Origin: SH-MAG3 sp036374995
GTDB taxonomy: Bacteria > Gemmatimonadota > Gemmatimonadetes > Longimicrobiales > RSA9
Assembly: GCA_036374995.1 (NCBI GenBank)
Contig: DASUSS010000033.1
Location: 5,542 to 69,541, forward strand
Direction: 5' to 3'
DNA length: 64,000 nucleotides
The notes beneath the pieces were generated by a model, which was given only the letters and a program-made list of their open reading frames with translations, was not told where the DNA came from and did no database searches. The position numbers were made by a program, and so were the translations under genes. Shown one piece after another: positions 1 to 9,586 of the stretch (its first letter is position 1; each line of letters opens with the position of its first letter).

Positions 1-916
1 GCCGCGACGGCTGCGACCACATGCCCGAGCGGGAGTCGTGACGATAGATGTAGGCGACGCCGCGGCCCACCTCGCTGCCGGGCGCGCCGACCACGAGCCG
101 GCCGCCGTCGAGCGCGAGCGCGGCGCCGAACGCGGCATTGACCTCCGGCTCCCCCGCAATCGTGCCGGCCTCGCGCCAGGTACCGTTCTCGAGGGCGAAC
201 TCGTAGACGCGGCCCGACCGCTGAAGCGTCCCGTCCTCGGGCGCAGCCTGGTTCGGTGCGCCGATGAGTGCGCGGCCGTTCGCGAGCACGATCGCGGCGC
301 CGAACGCATCGCCCGGCGCACTCCCGGCCGGCTGGAGCCGGCCCTGCCGGGTCCACGAGCCATCCGCACGTCGGAACACGTGCACCACGCCGGGTGCCTG
401 CGGCGCCGGCTCCTGGTTCGGCCGCGCGCGCGGCGCCTCTCCCGGCACACTGCCCGGCTCGCCGACGAACAGCCAGTCGCCGGCCGCCGCGAGCGTGATG
501 CCGAAGTGCGTGCCGCAGTAGCCGTACTGGTTGCACGGTGCATCGGCGCCCGCGATGCCATCCGTCGCGAGCAGCCCCGCATGACGCCATGCGGTGCCCT
601 GCTTCTCGAAGACATGGATGCGCGCGCCACGCTGGCCGACGAACAGCGTGCTGCCCGTCGCGGCGAGCACGGTGCCGAAACCGTCCGCACGCTCGGAGTC
701 CGGCGCCTTCAGCTGCGCCGCCTCGCGCCACTCGTCGCCGCTCTTCCGGTAGACGTAGACCAGGCCCGGCCGGAAATGGTTGTTCGGCTCCGCAATCAGC
801 AGCTCGTCCTCGCCGATCACCACCGAAGTGCCGAACGAGCCGGACTGTGCGGAGGCGGGCGCCACGGCAAGCGTGAGCAGGGCCAGGCAGAGCAGGAGTC
901 GCGGCGTGAAACGCAT
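1..916 (-). CDS. Exported FG-GAP repeat beta-propeller protein (partial, C-terminus outside window)
   Basis: The gene begins at ATG 916 behind a good GGAGG six bases upstream, and runs off the left edge of the window. A Sec signal peptide spans about residues 1-24, ending in ASAQ. The rest is a series of repeats that each begin with FG and end in a GAP/GEP-like turn (for example FGTSVVIGEDELLIAEPNN and FGAALALDGGRLVVGAPGS). This is the pattern of FG-GAP (integrin-type) beta-propeller blades, and at least five blades are visible. Such proteins sit outside the cytoplasm and usually bind ligands or surfaces; the ligand here is unknown. The next gene, a toxin-antitoxin pair, is divergent. Confidence 0.8.
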   Translation of the reverse strand, partial: MRFTPRLLLCLALLTLAVAPASAQSGSFGTSVVIGEDELLIAEPNNHFRPGLVYVYRKSGDEWREAAQLKAPDSERADGFGTVLAATGSTLFVGQRGARIHVFEKQGTAWRHAGLLATDGIAGADAPCNQYGYCGTHFGITLAAAGDWLFVGEPGSVPGEAPRARPNQEPAPQAPGVVHVFRRADGSWTRQGRLQPAGSAPGDAFGAAIVLANGRALIGAPNQAAPEDGTLQRSGRVYEFALENGTWREAGTIAGEPEVNAAFGAALALDGGRLVVGAPGSEVGRGVAYIYRHDSRSGMWSQPSR

Positions 917-1099
917 GGAGACCTCCGGAAGGTAGCGTGCGCGGCGCGTGGTCGCCGTCCGAGGCGGTGCAGCAATGCGCATGTTAGGGATGGTGCGACG
1001 CGGTCCGCAACCGGAAAGGCCGATCGAGGTGCCGGGCCGGACGGATGTCGCGCGGCGCCATGGAACCGCCCCGGTCCGGCGCCGATCCTGTCCTTCACC

Positions 1100-1128
1100 T
1101 TGAACTGCGCTGGCGGTGCCGACATATT
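1100..1128 (+). promoter_or_regulatory. Possible sigma-70 promoter of the FitA/VapC operon
   Basis: TTGAAC at 1100-1105 and CATATT at 1123-1128 are separated by 17 bases. Each box matches four of six consensus positions. The site lies about 35 bases upstream of the antitoxin start. This is seen in the sequence only; there is no other support. Confidence 0.3.
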
Positions 1129-1162
1129 CCAGAATGGTGGCATAATGGAACCGGAGGCGGCC

Positions 1163-1399
1163 GTGGCGAGCCTGACGATCAAGGGGATACCGGACGAGCT
1201 GCTGGAGCGGCTCAGGCAGCGCGCCGAGCTGCATCGGCGCAGCATGAACAGCGAAGTCATTGTCGTCCTCGAGGAGGGGCTGGGGCTGCGCGCGCGGGCG
1301 CGAAAGGCGGTACTGGCCGAGGTCGAGGATGCGCAGCGGCACCTGCCGTGGGTCGAGCACGAGGCCGCGCGTGAGCATATCCGACGCGGGCGCAGATGA
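1163..1399 (+). CDS. FitA/VapB-like ribbon-helix-helix antitoxin
   Basis: A small protein of 78 residues beginning VASLTIKGIPDELLERLRQRA, typical of FitA-type Arc/RHH antitoxins: a beta strand for DNA binding, then two helices, with a C-terminal tail that would cover the toxin's active site. The GTG start at 1163 is preferred because GGAGG lies at 1153-1157 at good spacing and family members begin with MASLTI. ATG 1145 would add six residues. The stop codon overlaps the toxin start by four bases (ATGA). Its likely role is to neutralise the PIN toxin and to repress the operon. Confidence 0.8.
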   Translation: MASLTIKGIPDELLERLRQRAELHRRSMNSEVIVVLEEGLGLRARARKAVLAEVEDAQRHLPWVEHEAAREHIRRGRR

Positions 1400-1803
1400 T
1401 CGTCGTCGACGCAAACATCATCGTGTATCTGCTCACGCCCGGATCCAGGTCGGAGCTGGCATGGTCGGCGGCGGAGCGTGACGACGACTGGCGAGTCCCG
1501 CTGCTGTGGCGCAGCGAGGTGCGCAGTGCACTGCTCGGGTTCGTGCGGACGCGTCAGCTATGGCGTGAGCAGGTAATCTCGACGATGGATCGAGCCGAGC
1601 GGCTGCTCGCGGGTGCCGAGCATGACGTCGATTCGGCGCACGTCCTGTCGCTGGCCATCTCCTCGGGCTGCTCGGCATACGACTGCGAGTACGTGAGTCT
1701 GGCAGAAGCGCTCGACGTGCCTGTCGTCACGTCGGACCGGGAGGTGCTCGCAGCGTTCCCGGCACGCGCCGTGAGTCTGGAAGATTTCGCGGCCGGGCGC
1801 TGA
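1396..1803 (+). CDS. VapC/FitB-type PIN-domain toxin ribonuclease
   Basis: A 135-residue PIN-domain protein. The acidic residues expected to bind the metal are present: D5 in MIVVDAN, E41 in RSEVRSAL, D96 in YDCEYV and D114 in TSDREVL. Length and order match single-domain VapC toxins, which cleave RNA such as tRNA or rRNA. It overlaps the antitoxin gene by four bases, so the two are translated together. It is convergent with the M14 peptidase gene, whose stop lies 72 bases away. The precise RNA target cannot be read from sequence. Confidence 0.9.
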   Translation: MIVVDANIIVYLLTPGSRSELAWSAAERDDDWRVPLLWRSEVRSALLGFVRTRQLWREQVISTMDRAERLLAGAEHDVDSAHVLSLAISSGCSAYDCEYVSLAEALDVPVVTSDREVLAAFPARAVSLEDFAAGR

Positions 1804-1875
1804 CGCGCTGCGACGTCAATCCGTCCTGACTGACCGGTTGCCCCCGCAATGCCGCCCGATGCCGCGCAGCGCTCA

Positions 1876-4611
1876 TCACTGACCCGCGGCGTAGATTCCG
1901 TTGAACAGGAACTTGAACGTGGGGTGCGGCTGCGCGCGCTTCAGGATCTCGGGCCCATACAGGAGCACGCGACCCCGGCCGAGGCGCGCTTCGACGGCGA
2001 TCACGCCGTTCTCGAGGTAGTGCTGGCCCCACGCCCAGCCGCTGCGCAGCGGCGCGGCATTGTCGAACCACGCCACCGGTGTCACACTGCCGGGCGCGGC
2101 ACCGGCGCGCAGCCGGAACACCGGACTGTTGTCGAAGAAGAAATCGGTGCGCTCGGCGACGCCGTGCGCCATCGGGTGGGCGGCATCGACGCGCGCGGCC
2201 AGCACCGATCCCGGCACGTAGTACTTCGTGCGCTCGAGCGGGCTGCCGTTCTCGACCAGATGTTCGTCCAGCGGCAGCTCCAGCTGCGCCGCGAGATTCG
2301 CGGCCGATGACCCGATCGCGATGACGGTACCGCCACGCTCGATGAACTCACGGATGCGCGGCACCGTCCGCTGCTCGCTCACGCGGCCGATGTGCGCCCG
2401 GTATTCGGCGGGGATGTCGCCGGGATCGGGGGCTCCAGCCCGTGCCGGAGTAGCGCGGCCGACGGCCGGGATGGCGCCACCGACGAACACGAGCACATCG
2501 AATCTGTCGTTCAGGTTGCCAGCGTCGAGCTCCTGTGCGAACACGCGCTCGAACGGGAACTCGAACTGCTCGAGGATCCAGCGCGCCCAGCCGGAGTCCA
2601 TCGAGCCGCCGTACACGTCCCACAGGCCCACGCGTGGCGTGCGCAACCGCCACGCACCGGCCGGCGGCGGCGCACGCGTGCCGGTGAAGCTGACACCCAG
2701 CTCGCGCGCAGTCTGCTCGAGCGCGGCCAGGCTCGAGCCGCGCGCCCGGACGTACAGCGTCCCCGCGGGATACGCCGTACCGTTCGCGGTCAGTGGCGCC
2801 TGCAGCCAGTACACCTCTTCTCCCGCCCGCACCAGCCGGTTCGCCGCGATATACGCGTTGTTGACGCGACGACTCGTCACGAAACCCGCCGCGCCGCGCG
2901 CGTTCGTGACACGGCCTGCCGGCGGCATGACGTTCCAGTCCGCGACGCGCTCGAACGGACCGGTGAACCCCTCGAGGATACGGTCGAACTCCACACCCAT
3001 CTGGTAGGCGAATGTCCAGCCGGCATTGTCGTACGGCGGCGTCGGCGGCGCGCCCGGGTACGGGAACACATCCGGATGGACCTGCGGTTCGAACATGTCC
3101 ATGACATGCGGCCGGAACGACTGCGCCGCCGGCACGACATACGACCCGGCAGGGTACTCCCTGCCCGCGACGGTGAACGAGCGCGTGGCTCGCTGGACGG
3201 TGATGCCCGTCTCGCGCAGCGCATTGATGAACTTCACTGCCGTCGGGAAGTCCGCCTGATCGGCGGGGATGATGTAGCCGCGCGGATCGCGCAGCTCGGG
3301 GCGGCGCAGTTCCGCGAAATGACGCATGTCGCGCTGCGCGTCGGCGTTGTTGTCACGACCGTCCTCCTCCGCCATGCGCGCCGCGACCGCGGCGATCCGC
3401 TTCGGGTTCGCCGTCCACCAGTCCGTGCTGCCGCGCTCGATGGACGACCGCCCCATGACATACACGTTGTGGAGCAGGTTCTCACGCATCCGCGAAGCGT
3501 AGTCGAGCACGGCGCGGTTCAGCGAGATCGAGTAGTCGACCGATCGGCGAAAGCGCCACTCCTGCGGCGCGATCGGGTACGCGAGATCCATCGACGGCAG
3601 CTGTCGCTGCGGCACGAGCGGGATGCGCATGGGCGTGGGATTGCCGATCATCTCCGTGAGCAGCGCGATCACGTTGTGGAACGCAGCCGTGTTGCGGATC
3701 CCGCCGTTCCACCAGCCGTCGTACGGCCCGCCAGAGCGCATGGTCGCGCCGGGCCTGTCTTCCGCCGCGAGCCGCGTGTGCATGGCCGCGCCCAGCGACT
3801 GGAACCCGAGCACCAGCAGCGGATGCAGGTTGTAGTTGTACGGGTCGCGCAGTGGCGGAGACCACACCACGGTGCCCGCCGGGCCGCTCTGGTGATGGTT
3901 GTACAGCACCTGCGGGAACCACTCGTGGTACAGCACCCGGTTGATGTTCTCCGTCTCGGCCTGGGTCGAGGCGAAGAAGTCGCGGTTGTTGTCGTGACCG
4001 ATGTATTTCTGGTACAGCCGCGGCAGCCCGCTCAGCGAACGCTGCTGCGGATCCGTGCGGCGCATGTACCAGTTCGCGACCAGATCGTTGCCGTCCGGAT
4101 TCGCGTGCACGAAGAGGATGATGACGTCGTCCAGAATGCGTAACGTCTCGTCATCGTCACGACTCACCATCTGATAAACCATCTCGCCGAGCTGCTGTGC
4201 GCCCAGCGACTCGCTGGCGTGCAGCCCGCCATCGATCCAGACCACGGCCTTCCCCTCCCGCGCCAGCGCGCGCGCCTCCTCCGGCTCGAGTCCCTCGGCG
4301 CGCGCGAGGCGCTGCGCGATCCGACGATAATGCTCGAGCCGCGCGTGGTTGGCCGGCGCCGTCACGATCGCCATGAGGTGTGGCCTGCCTTCGGCGGTGG
4401 TGCCGATCTGCTCTACCACCATGCGGTCCGACTCGCGGTCCAGCTTGCGCCAGTAATCCGCGATCTGCTGGTAGTTCGCCAGGAAGTAGTCGTCGCCGAA
4501 ATTGTGGCCGAACTGCTCGAGCGGAGTGGTGACGCGGGTCTGCGCGGCCGCGGGAAGACCTGGCAACGGGAGTACCGCGACGAGCAGAACGGCGAGGAAC
4601 GGCCGGTTCAT
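1876..4611 (-). CDS. Secreted M14-family zinc carboxypeptidase
   Basis: A 911-residue exported peptidase with a signal peptide ending near AAAQ24. The zinc-site pattern of M14 peptidases is present: H131 and E134 in GGLHASES, a third ligand in YNHHQ (H239 or H240), and the catalytic glutamate E320 in LLTEMIG. The C-terminal part, from about residue 690, has a glutamine-amidotransferase-like fold signature (DVLVFVGGAIP, then a GGTVIAIG strand-turn). This architecture is common in large M14 proteins of soil bacteria. It should remove C-terminal residues from peptides outside the cell or in the periplasm. It follows the acylase gene by 47 bases on the same strand, so co-transcription is likely. 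GAGG precedes ATG 4611. Confidence 0.9.
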   Translation of the reverse strand: MNRPFLAVLLVAVLPLPGLPAAAQTRVTTPLEQFGHNFGDDYFLANYQQIADYWRKLDRESDRMVVEQIGTTAEGRPHLMAIVTAPANHARLEHYRRIAQRLARAEGLEPEEARALAREGKAVVWIDGGLHASESLGAQQLGEMVYQMVSRDDDETLRILDDVIILFVHANPDGNDLVANWYMRRTDPQQRSLSGLPRLYQKYIGHDNNRDFFASTQAETENINRVLYHEWFPQVLYNHHQSGPAGTVVWSPPLRDPYNYNLHPLLVLGFQSLGAAMHTRLAAEDRPGATMRSGGPYDGWWNGGIRNTAAFHNVIALLTEMIGNPTPMRIPLVPQRQLPSMDLAYPIAPQEWRFRRSVDYSISLNRAVLDYASRMRENLLHNVYVMGRSSIERGSTDWWTANPKRIAAVAARMAEEDGRDNNADAQRDMRHFAELRRPELRDPRGYIIPADQADFPTAVKFINALRETGITVQRATRSFTVAGREYPAGSYVVPAAQSFRPHVMDMFEPQVHPDVFPYPGAPPTPPYDNAGWTFAYQMGVEFDRILEGFTGPFERVADWNVMPPAGRVTNARGAAGFVTSRRVNNAYIAANRLVRAGEEVYWLQAPLTANGTAYPAGTLYVRARGSSLAALEQTARELGVSFTGTRAPPPAGAWRLRTPRVGLWDVYGGSMDSGWARWILEQFEFPFERVFAQELDAGNLNDRFDVLVFVGGAIPAVGRATPARAGAPDPGDIPAEYRAHIGRVSEQRTVPRIREFIERGGTVIAIGSSAANLAAQLELPLDEHLVENGSPLERTKYYVPGSVLAARVDAAHPMAHGVAERTDFFFDNSPVFRLRAGAAPGSVTPVAWFDNAAPLRSGWAWGQHYLENGVIAVEARLGRGRVLLYGPEILKRAQPHPTFKFLFNGIYAAGQ

Positions 4612-4658
4612 GGCAACCTCATGGCTGGCGATACCGTTGCGGGAAGGTCAGGTGTGCT

Positions 4659-6899
4659 TCACCGCGTGCCGACGTGTTCGACGACGTACGTTCTGACCGC
4701 ATTGGACTCGACGTCCTCGCGCGTGAACCACGCTGGCTTGAACCGCCGCCGGGCGTAGAGCGCGGCCTGATCGAAGAAGTGAGGCGAGGCGGTGTCGCCG
4801 CTCTGGCCGTAGTTGAGAATCGATGCGGCGCGGACGGCCGGGCCGAACTCCATCACCTTCACGAACGAGTTCCCGCCGACGCCCAGTCGTGGGCCAGCAC
4901 TGCCGAACGGCTGCGAGTTGAATGTGAACACGGAGCCGAAGTCGCCGGAGGCGGCGCCGACCGCGAGGCTGGGCCGGTCCGGATCGAGCATGCGTTCACC
5001 GGGCAGGGGCCGCTGGTGGCGGTTTATTGCGCCCCAGGCGACGTCGGTCGTGCCCCACTGCGCATCGAGCCGGTGCAGCGCGTCGGCCAGTGCATCGGTC
5101 CACGGCCATGCGGAGCGGCGGCCCGACCGGCCCGCAAGCGCCCACCGCTCGACCGTCAGCACGAACCACGTCGTCTCGACGGACGCCGTGTCGGCCGTGC
5201 GGTCCCACGCGGCGAGCCGCTCGACCGCGCGCGCGACCGGCGAGCCGGCAGGGAGCGGCGCTTCCGTGCTGCGACGGCGCGATTCGGACGCGATCACCGG
5301 CACCAGCGAGTCGGCGACGCTGAGCCGGCTGTCCCAGACGCGGACCGCAAATGTGTCGAACGACACATCGCGCATCGCTTCGATGACGCGCCGCGAGCTG
5401 ACGGCGCGCGCGTTCTCCGTCTCCTGCCCGACCATGTACGCCGGGAAATCGTCGCGCGAGAACGGCAGGTCGCGGGTCGCGACGAACGGCGAGGAATTCG
5501 TGTTGAGCAGCCAGCCGGACGGCGGGTTCAGCACCTGCGGCAGCTCGTCCAGCGCGTGGAACCCCTGCCACTCCGTGTCGGGATCGCTGCCATCGAGGAT
5601 GCCCGACGGATCGATGCCCGGCTTCCGGCGCGGCACGGCAGAGCCGTAGATGTACGCGATGTTGCCGGCGCGATCCGCATACATCGTGTTCATGTAGGCG
5701 ACGTTCAGCAGCGCCATGGCCTGTCGCCACTCGTCCAGCGATTGTGCACGGATCATCGCATCCCACTGCGCGAACCAGCCACCCTCCGCCATGCGGGCGA
5801 GCTTCACCGCGAGCGGCTTCCCGCTGTCGGACACGCCGACGATCGGGCCGTGATGCGTCTTCCAGAACCGGAACGGCCGCGTGGTCAGACCGGTGTCCGT
5901 GCGCACGTGTATCGAGTCGGTCCACGTCTCGGCGCGCCGGTAGCCGCCATCGTAGCGGTACCGCAGCGGGTCATCCGCGTGGTCGAACGTCTCGGCGTAC
6001 AGGTCGCTGTGGTCCGCGTAGTTGTCGGTGTACGCCCAGCCGAGGTTCGCGTTGTGGCCCATGTACGGCAGCAGGAAGCCGAACACCGTGAGGCCGGAGA
6101 AGCGCAGGCTCTCGCGGCTGTCGATGTGGATCTCGGCGTAACGCTGCACACCGACGAACGACTGGTGCGGGTTGATGAGCAGCAGTGCGTGTCCCTGCGC
6201 GGTCCGCGCCGGCGCGATCGCCCACTCGTTCGAGCCGTGCGGCCGCAGCCCGAGCGGACCGAACTGCGCCTCGTAGTACCGCGGCGTCGTGTCGTCGACC
6301 GGCATGGCCGCCGCGCCCGGTTGCGGCGTCCGACCCGGCAGGCCATCGCGCATCAGGCGCTGCGCCCACGCGCCGCGCAGACCGGCATAACCGAGGAACT
6401 CGTTCTGATAGTACTTGTAGCGGATGAGTGCGAGCGGGTACCACGGCTCGATCCGGTCGAGCACGCGGCGGTCGGCGTCCGGACGCGCGGCGAGCCACGT
6501 GTTCATGCCCGCGGCGAACGCATCGAGCAGGCCGCGCAGCCGCGCCGACGACTGCTCGTACTCGCGCACGGAAAGCGGCACGATCTCGAGCGCGCGCGCC
6601 ATCCAGTCGTCCGCCACACCGCGCTCTCCCGCCAGCTCGGCGAACCGGCCGAGCGCGTGCAGATAGTTCTCCTCGATCAGCGTCCAGTCATCTTCCGCGA
6701 GCGCATACGCCATACCGAACACGACTCCCTGGTCCGTGTCGCTGAGAACGTGCGGCACGCCCCAGGCATCGCGATGGATCGTGGCGGACAGCGCGGGCGG
6801 CGCTGCACCGATCAGTGGCAGCCGCGCCGACCACGCATCGGCGGCGGCATACCCGGTCACGAAGAGGATCGGCACGAGGACTGCCGCGCGCGCTCGCAT
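4659..6899 (-). CDS. Penicillin/acyl-homoserine-lactone acylase family Ntn-hydrolase
   Basis: A 746-residue member of the penicillin amidase family. The expected self-processing site is visible as G222-S223 in HGSNEWAIAP, where S223 becomes the N-terminal nucleophile of the beta chain after removal of a spacer. The alpha part carries IHRDAWGVPHV and ALAEDDW, typical of the family. A hydrophobic segment at residues 5-22 acts as signal or anchor. Substrates in the family are amides: penicillins, N-acyl homoserine lactones and lipopeptides. Which applies here is not decided by sequence. AAAGGAGG lies five bases before ATG 6899. It stands between the DUF5916 gene and the M14 peptidase gene on the same strand with short gaps. 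Confidence 0.9.
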   Translation of the reverse strand: MRARAAVLVPILFVTGYAAADAWSARLPLIGAAPPALSATIHRDAWGVPHVLSDTDQGVVFGMAYALAEDDWTLIEENYLHALGRFAELAGERGVADDWMARALEIVPLSVREYEQSSARLRGLLDAFAAGMNTWLAARPDADRRVLDRIEPWYPLALIRYKYYQNEFLGYAGLRGAWAQRLMRDGLPGRTPQPGAAAMPVDDTTPRYYEAQFGPLGLRPHGSNEWAIAPARTAQGHALLLINPHQSFVGVQRYAEIHIDSRESLRFSGLTVFGFLLPYMGHNANLGWAYTDNYADHSDLYAETFDHADDPLRYRYDGGYRRAETWTDSIHVRTDTGLTTRPFRFWKTHHGPIVGVSDSGKPLAVKLARMAEGGWFAQWDAMIRAQSLDEWRQAMALLNVAYMNTMYADRAGNIAYIYGSAVPRRKPGIDPSGILDGSDPDTEWQGFHALDELPQVLNPPSGWLLNTNSSPFVATRDLPFSRDDFPAYMVGQETENARAVSSRRVIEAMRDVSFDTFAVRVWDSRLSVADSLVPVIASESRRRSTEAPLPAGSPVARAVERLAAWDRTADTASVETTWFVLTVERWALAGRSGRRSAWPWTDALADALHRLDAQWGTTDVAWGAINRHQRPLPGERMLDPDRPSLAVGAASGDFGSVFTFNSQPFGSAGPRLGVGGNSFVKVMEFGPAVRAASILNYGQSGDTASPHFFDQAALYARRRFKPAWFTREDVESNAVRTYVVEHVGTR

Positions 6900-6947
6900 G
6901 ATGCCTCCTTTACCGCCGCACGACGGACGTGCGGAGCGGTCGCCTGC

Positions 6948-9572
6948 TCAGGGATTGATCCAGTAGCTCAGCTTGATGATGAGCACGTCATCCGGCCGCG
7001 CATCGAACAGCGCGGCGCGGTCGCGGCCGAAATCGAACCGGCCGGACGCGTGCTGGTCGCTGCGGTTCTGCTGCCACGCGACGAAGATCGTCGAGCCGGG
7101 GCGGTACTCCCAACGCAGCACGGCGTTGCCGCGGAGCGAACGGAGCGTGAAGTCGAGATCGGGCACCGTGAACGACGGCGCCGCACCCGTGCGGCCCTGC
7201 GGGTAGATGAGCGTGCCGCCGGCGACGGGCTCCGTCTCGCCGATGTCGCGGCCGTACACGTCGAAGTCGTAGGCCCCGGGTGCGCTCAGCTCGGCGGCGT
7301 CGCCGAAGTCGGCGCTGGCGATGTACGGCTGCGCATAGACCTGGAGCGAGAGTGTGGGCGTGAACGTGACGTCCAGCCGCGTCTGCACGCCGAGCGTGGT
7401 CTGGTCCAGCGTGGAGAACAGGTAGCGCGCGCCGTACGTGTGCGTGGCCGTCGAGTCGGCGCGGCGGCCGAGGTACTGCGCGATGGAATGGCTGCGCTCG
7501 AAGTCGGGCGTGATGCTGAACGTCACGGTCGGTGTGGGCCGCACGCTGATGCCGGCTCCGGCGCCCCAGCCCCAGCCGCCCGCATCGTGTCGCGCGAAGC
7601 CGAACCCGGCGCCGCCGCTCACCGCTCTTCGTGAATCGGAGTTGAAGCCGCCGTTGAGCTGGAGCTGCCCCGGGCGCCGCGATGACGGTCCGCCGCGCGT
7701 CAGCCGGTCATCGAGCGCCCTGCCGTTGTACGCGATCAGGAAGTTGCCGCTCCAGTAGTTGAGCAGCTGGAAGGCCGTGCTCGCCGCGACGCGGTTCATG
7801 ATCGTCTCGAACGCGTAGTTGCGCTCCGCGCGCGCAGTGAGGTTGGCGTGCCAGGACCGGAACAGTGACCCGGGTCGCGGCTCCAGGTACGTGATGCCGG
7901 CCTGTCCATCGACGCGGTCGGCGCGGTACTGGAAGCCGATGTCGTTCACCTCGTACTGTGGCGTGGTGGTGCCGCCGACGAGCGTATAGCGCCAGTGGCG
8001 GCCACGACGGTACTGGAGCGTCGTCTGCGTGGAGAGCCCGGTGAGCGATGTGCGCGTCGAGTCGAGCTCGAGGTGGTCGGCATCGGGCCGCTGGAAGTAG
8101 CGCCAGGGCGAGCGCTGTGCACTGCCGATCGCGTCCGTGCTCCCGCGCACGTGGCTGCCGGTGACGAACCCGTTAAGCGACCACGTCCGCTCCGCCCACT
8201 CGTGGCGGAAGTCGAAGCCGCCGGTGTAGGCGGCGGAGCGCAGCGTGGCACGCAGCGGCTCCGCATCCAGATCGCGGTGCACCATCGTGAGCATCCCGCC
8301 CAGCGCGGTCTGGCCGGCGCGCATGTCGCGACGCAACCGGCCGACGAAGTAGTTCGACAGCGGCTCCGCCGTGCTGGTCTGCTCGATGTCCTGCGGGTCG
8401 AGCCACAGCGCTTCCTCGCGGTCCGTGAGCGCGTTCAGTACGCCGATCGACCAGCCGCCGCCGCTCCGGCCCGAGAGCTTCGCCGCACCCAGGATGCGCG
8501 CCACATCCGCGACATCGCGACGCGATGTCGGCGGCAGGATCTGCGGTGCCCGGCCGATGCGCCGCGAGTAGAACACGTCGTTGCCGCCGCCCGCGCCGAA
8601 GCGGAAGATCTCCGAGCCCTCGATGAAGAACGGCCGCTTCTCCTCGAACGCGGTCTCGATCGCGGTGAGGTTGACCTGCGCAGGGTCGATCTCGACCTGG
8701 CCGAAGTCGGGGTTGACCGTGACATCGAGCGTGAGGTCGGACGTGATGCGATACTTCACGTCGCCGCCCACCGCCATGCCGACCTCCCGGTCATCGCGGA
8801 ACGGGTTGTCACCGCGGTCGATCGACTCGCCGCGCACGACCGAGTACGGCAACAGCTCGAGCCGCTTGCCCGTGCTCACCTGCCGCAGACCCTCGAGGTG
8901 GCCGAAGCGCGGGATGCCACCCGGCTGCGTGGTAGGTGTGAACGAGAAGACCGAGAACTCGCGGATACGCGCGATCTGCCGCTCGATCTGCACGCCCCAC
9001 GTCTGCTCCGACCCGGGATTGAACCGCAGCTGACTGAACGGGATACGGATCTCCGCGGTCCAGCCCTCGTCATCGATCGACGTCGCGGCCTCCCACACGG
9101 GGTCCCACGAGTCATCCTCGCCCGAGTCCGAGCGCGACTGGTCGCGGCGCAGTCCCGACGGGTTGATCTCGAAGCCGAACGCCGTGCGATGATCGTGATA
9201 CGTGTCCAGAATGACCGTCAGCCAGTCGGACGCCGACATCGCGCCATCGCGACGGCCGAGCCGCGTCGTCGGCGGACTGCGATCGTACAGGCGCGCGCCG
9301 ATATACAGCGCGTCGTCATCGAATGCGAACCGGACCGCCGTGCGCTCCGTCGCCGGCTCACCCTCGGCCGGCACGACCTGCGTCAGCTCCGTGACCGCCG
9401 GCGCGCTCTGCCACACGGCCTCGTCCAGCACGCCGTCGATGCGGATGGTCGCGGTCGCCGGCACCGCCAGCGCGACCGGCGCCGCGGCATGGCCGGGTTC
9501 CGCCGGACCGCTCTGGGCGTGAATCGCAGCAGGCAGACAGAGCAGGAACAGGAGCAGGAGCGTTCGTCGCAT
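6948..9572 (-). CDS. DUF5916 outer-membrane protein with N-terminal CBM9-like domain
   Basis: An 874-residue protein with a signal peptide (RRTLLLLFLLCLPAAIHAQ). Residues about 40-240 resemble a CBM9-type beta sandwich (IRIDGVLDEAVWQ, ALYIGARLYD, GWTAEIRIPFSQLRF), followed by the DUF5916 region (NPDFGQVEIDPAQVNLTAIE, FEEKRPFFIEG). The C-terminal half is rich in alternating aromatic beta strands and ends in SYWINP, suggesting an outer-membrane barrel. Its exact role is unknown. It is often near exported hydrolases, as here. ATG 9572 lacks a clear Shine-Dalgarno; GTG 9590 overlaps the upstream stop (GTGA) and would add six residues, implying translational coupling. Confidence 0.85.
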   Translation of the reverse strand: MRRTLLLLFLLCLPAAIHAQSGPAEPGHAAAPVALAVPATATIRIDGVLDEAVWQSAPAVTELTQVVPAEGEPATERTAVRFAFDDDALYIGARLYDRSPPTTRLGRRDGAMSASDWLTVILDTYHDHRTAFGFEINPSGLRRDQSRSDSGEDDSWDPVWEAATSIDDEGWTAEIRIPFSQLRFNPGSEQTWGVQIERQIARIREFSVFSFTPTTQPGGIPRFGHLEGLRQVSTGKRLELLPYSVVRGESIDRGDNPFRDDREVGMAVGGDVKYRITSDLTLDVTVNPDFGQVEIDPAQVNLTAIETAFEEKRPFFIEGSEIFRFGAGGGNDVFYSRRIGRAPQILPPTSRRDVADVARILGAAKLSGRSGGGWSIGVLNALTDREEALWLDPQDIEQTSTAEPLSNYFVGRLRRDMRAGQTALGGMLTMVHRDLDAEPLRATLRSAAYTGGFDFRHEWAERTWSLNGFVTGSHVRGSTDAIGSAQRSPWRYFQRPDADHLELDSTRTSLTGLSTQTTLQYRRGRHWRYTLVGGTTTPQYEVNDIGFQYRADRVDGQAGITYLEPRPGSLFRSWHANLTARAERNYAFETIMNRVAASTAFQLLNYWSGNFLIAYNGRALDDRLTRGGPSSRRPGQLQLNGGFNSDSRRAVSGGAGFGFARHDAGGWGWGAGAGISVRPTPTVTFSITPDFERSHSIAQYLGRRADSTATHTYGARYLFSTLDQTTLGVQTRLDVTFTPTLSLQVYAQPYIASADFGDAAELSAPGAYDFDVYGRDIGETEPVAGGTLIYPQGRTGAAPSFTVPDLDFTLRSLRGNAVLRWEYRPGSTIFVAWQQNRSDQHASGRFDFGRDRAALFDARPDDVLIIKLSYWINP

Positions 9573-9586
9573 GGTGATGCTGGAGC

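Noticed and set aside
38..1162. A long plus-strand frame leading into the antitoxin
   Set aside because: The part before 1163 is antisense to the FG-GAP gene and has no domain; only the last 78 residues match the antitoxin.
4674..7634. A 986-residue open frame on the plus strand
   Set aside because: It lies antisense to the acylase and DUF5916 genes, is Arg-rich without domain motifs, and follows from the high G+C of the third codon positions of the real genes.
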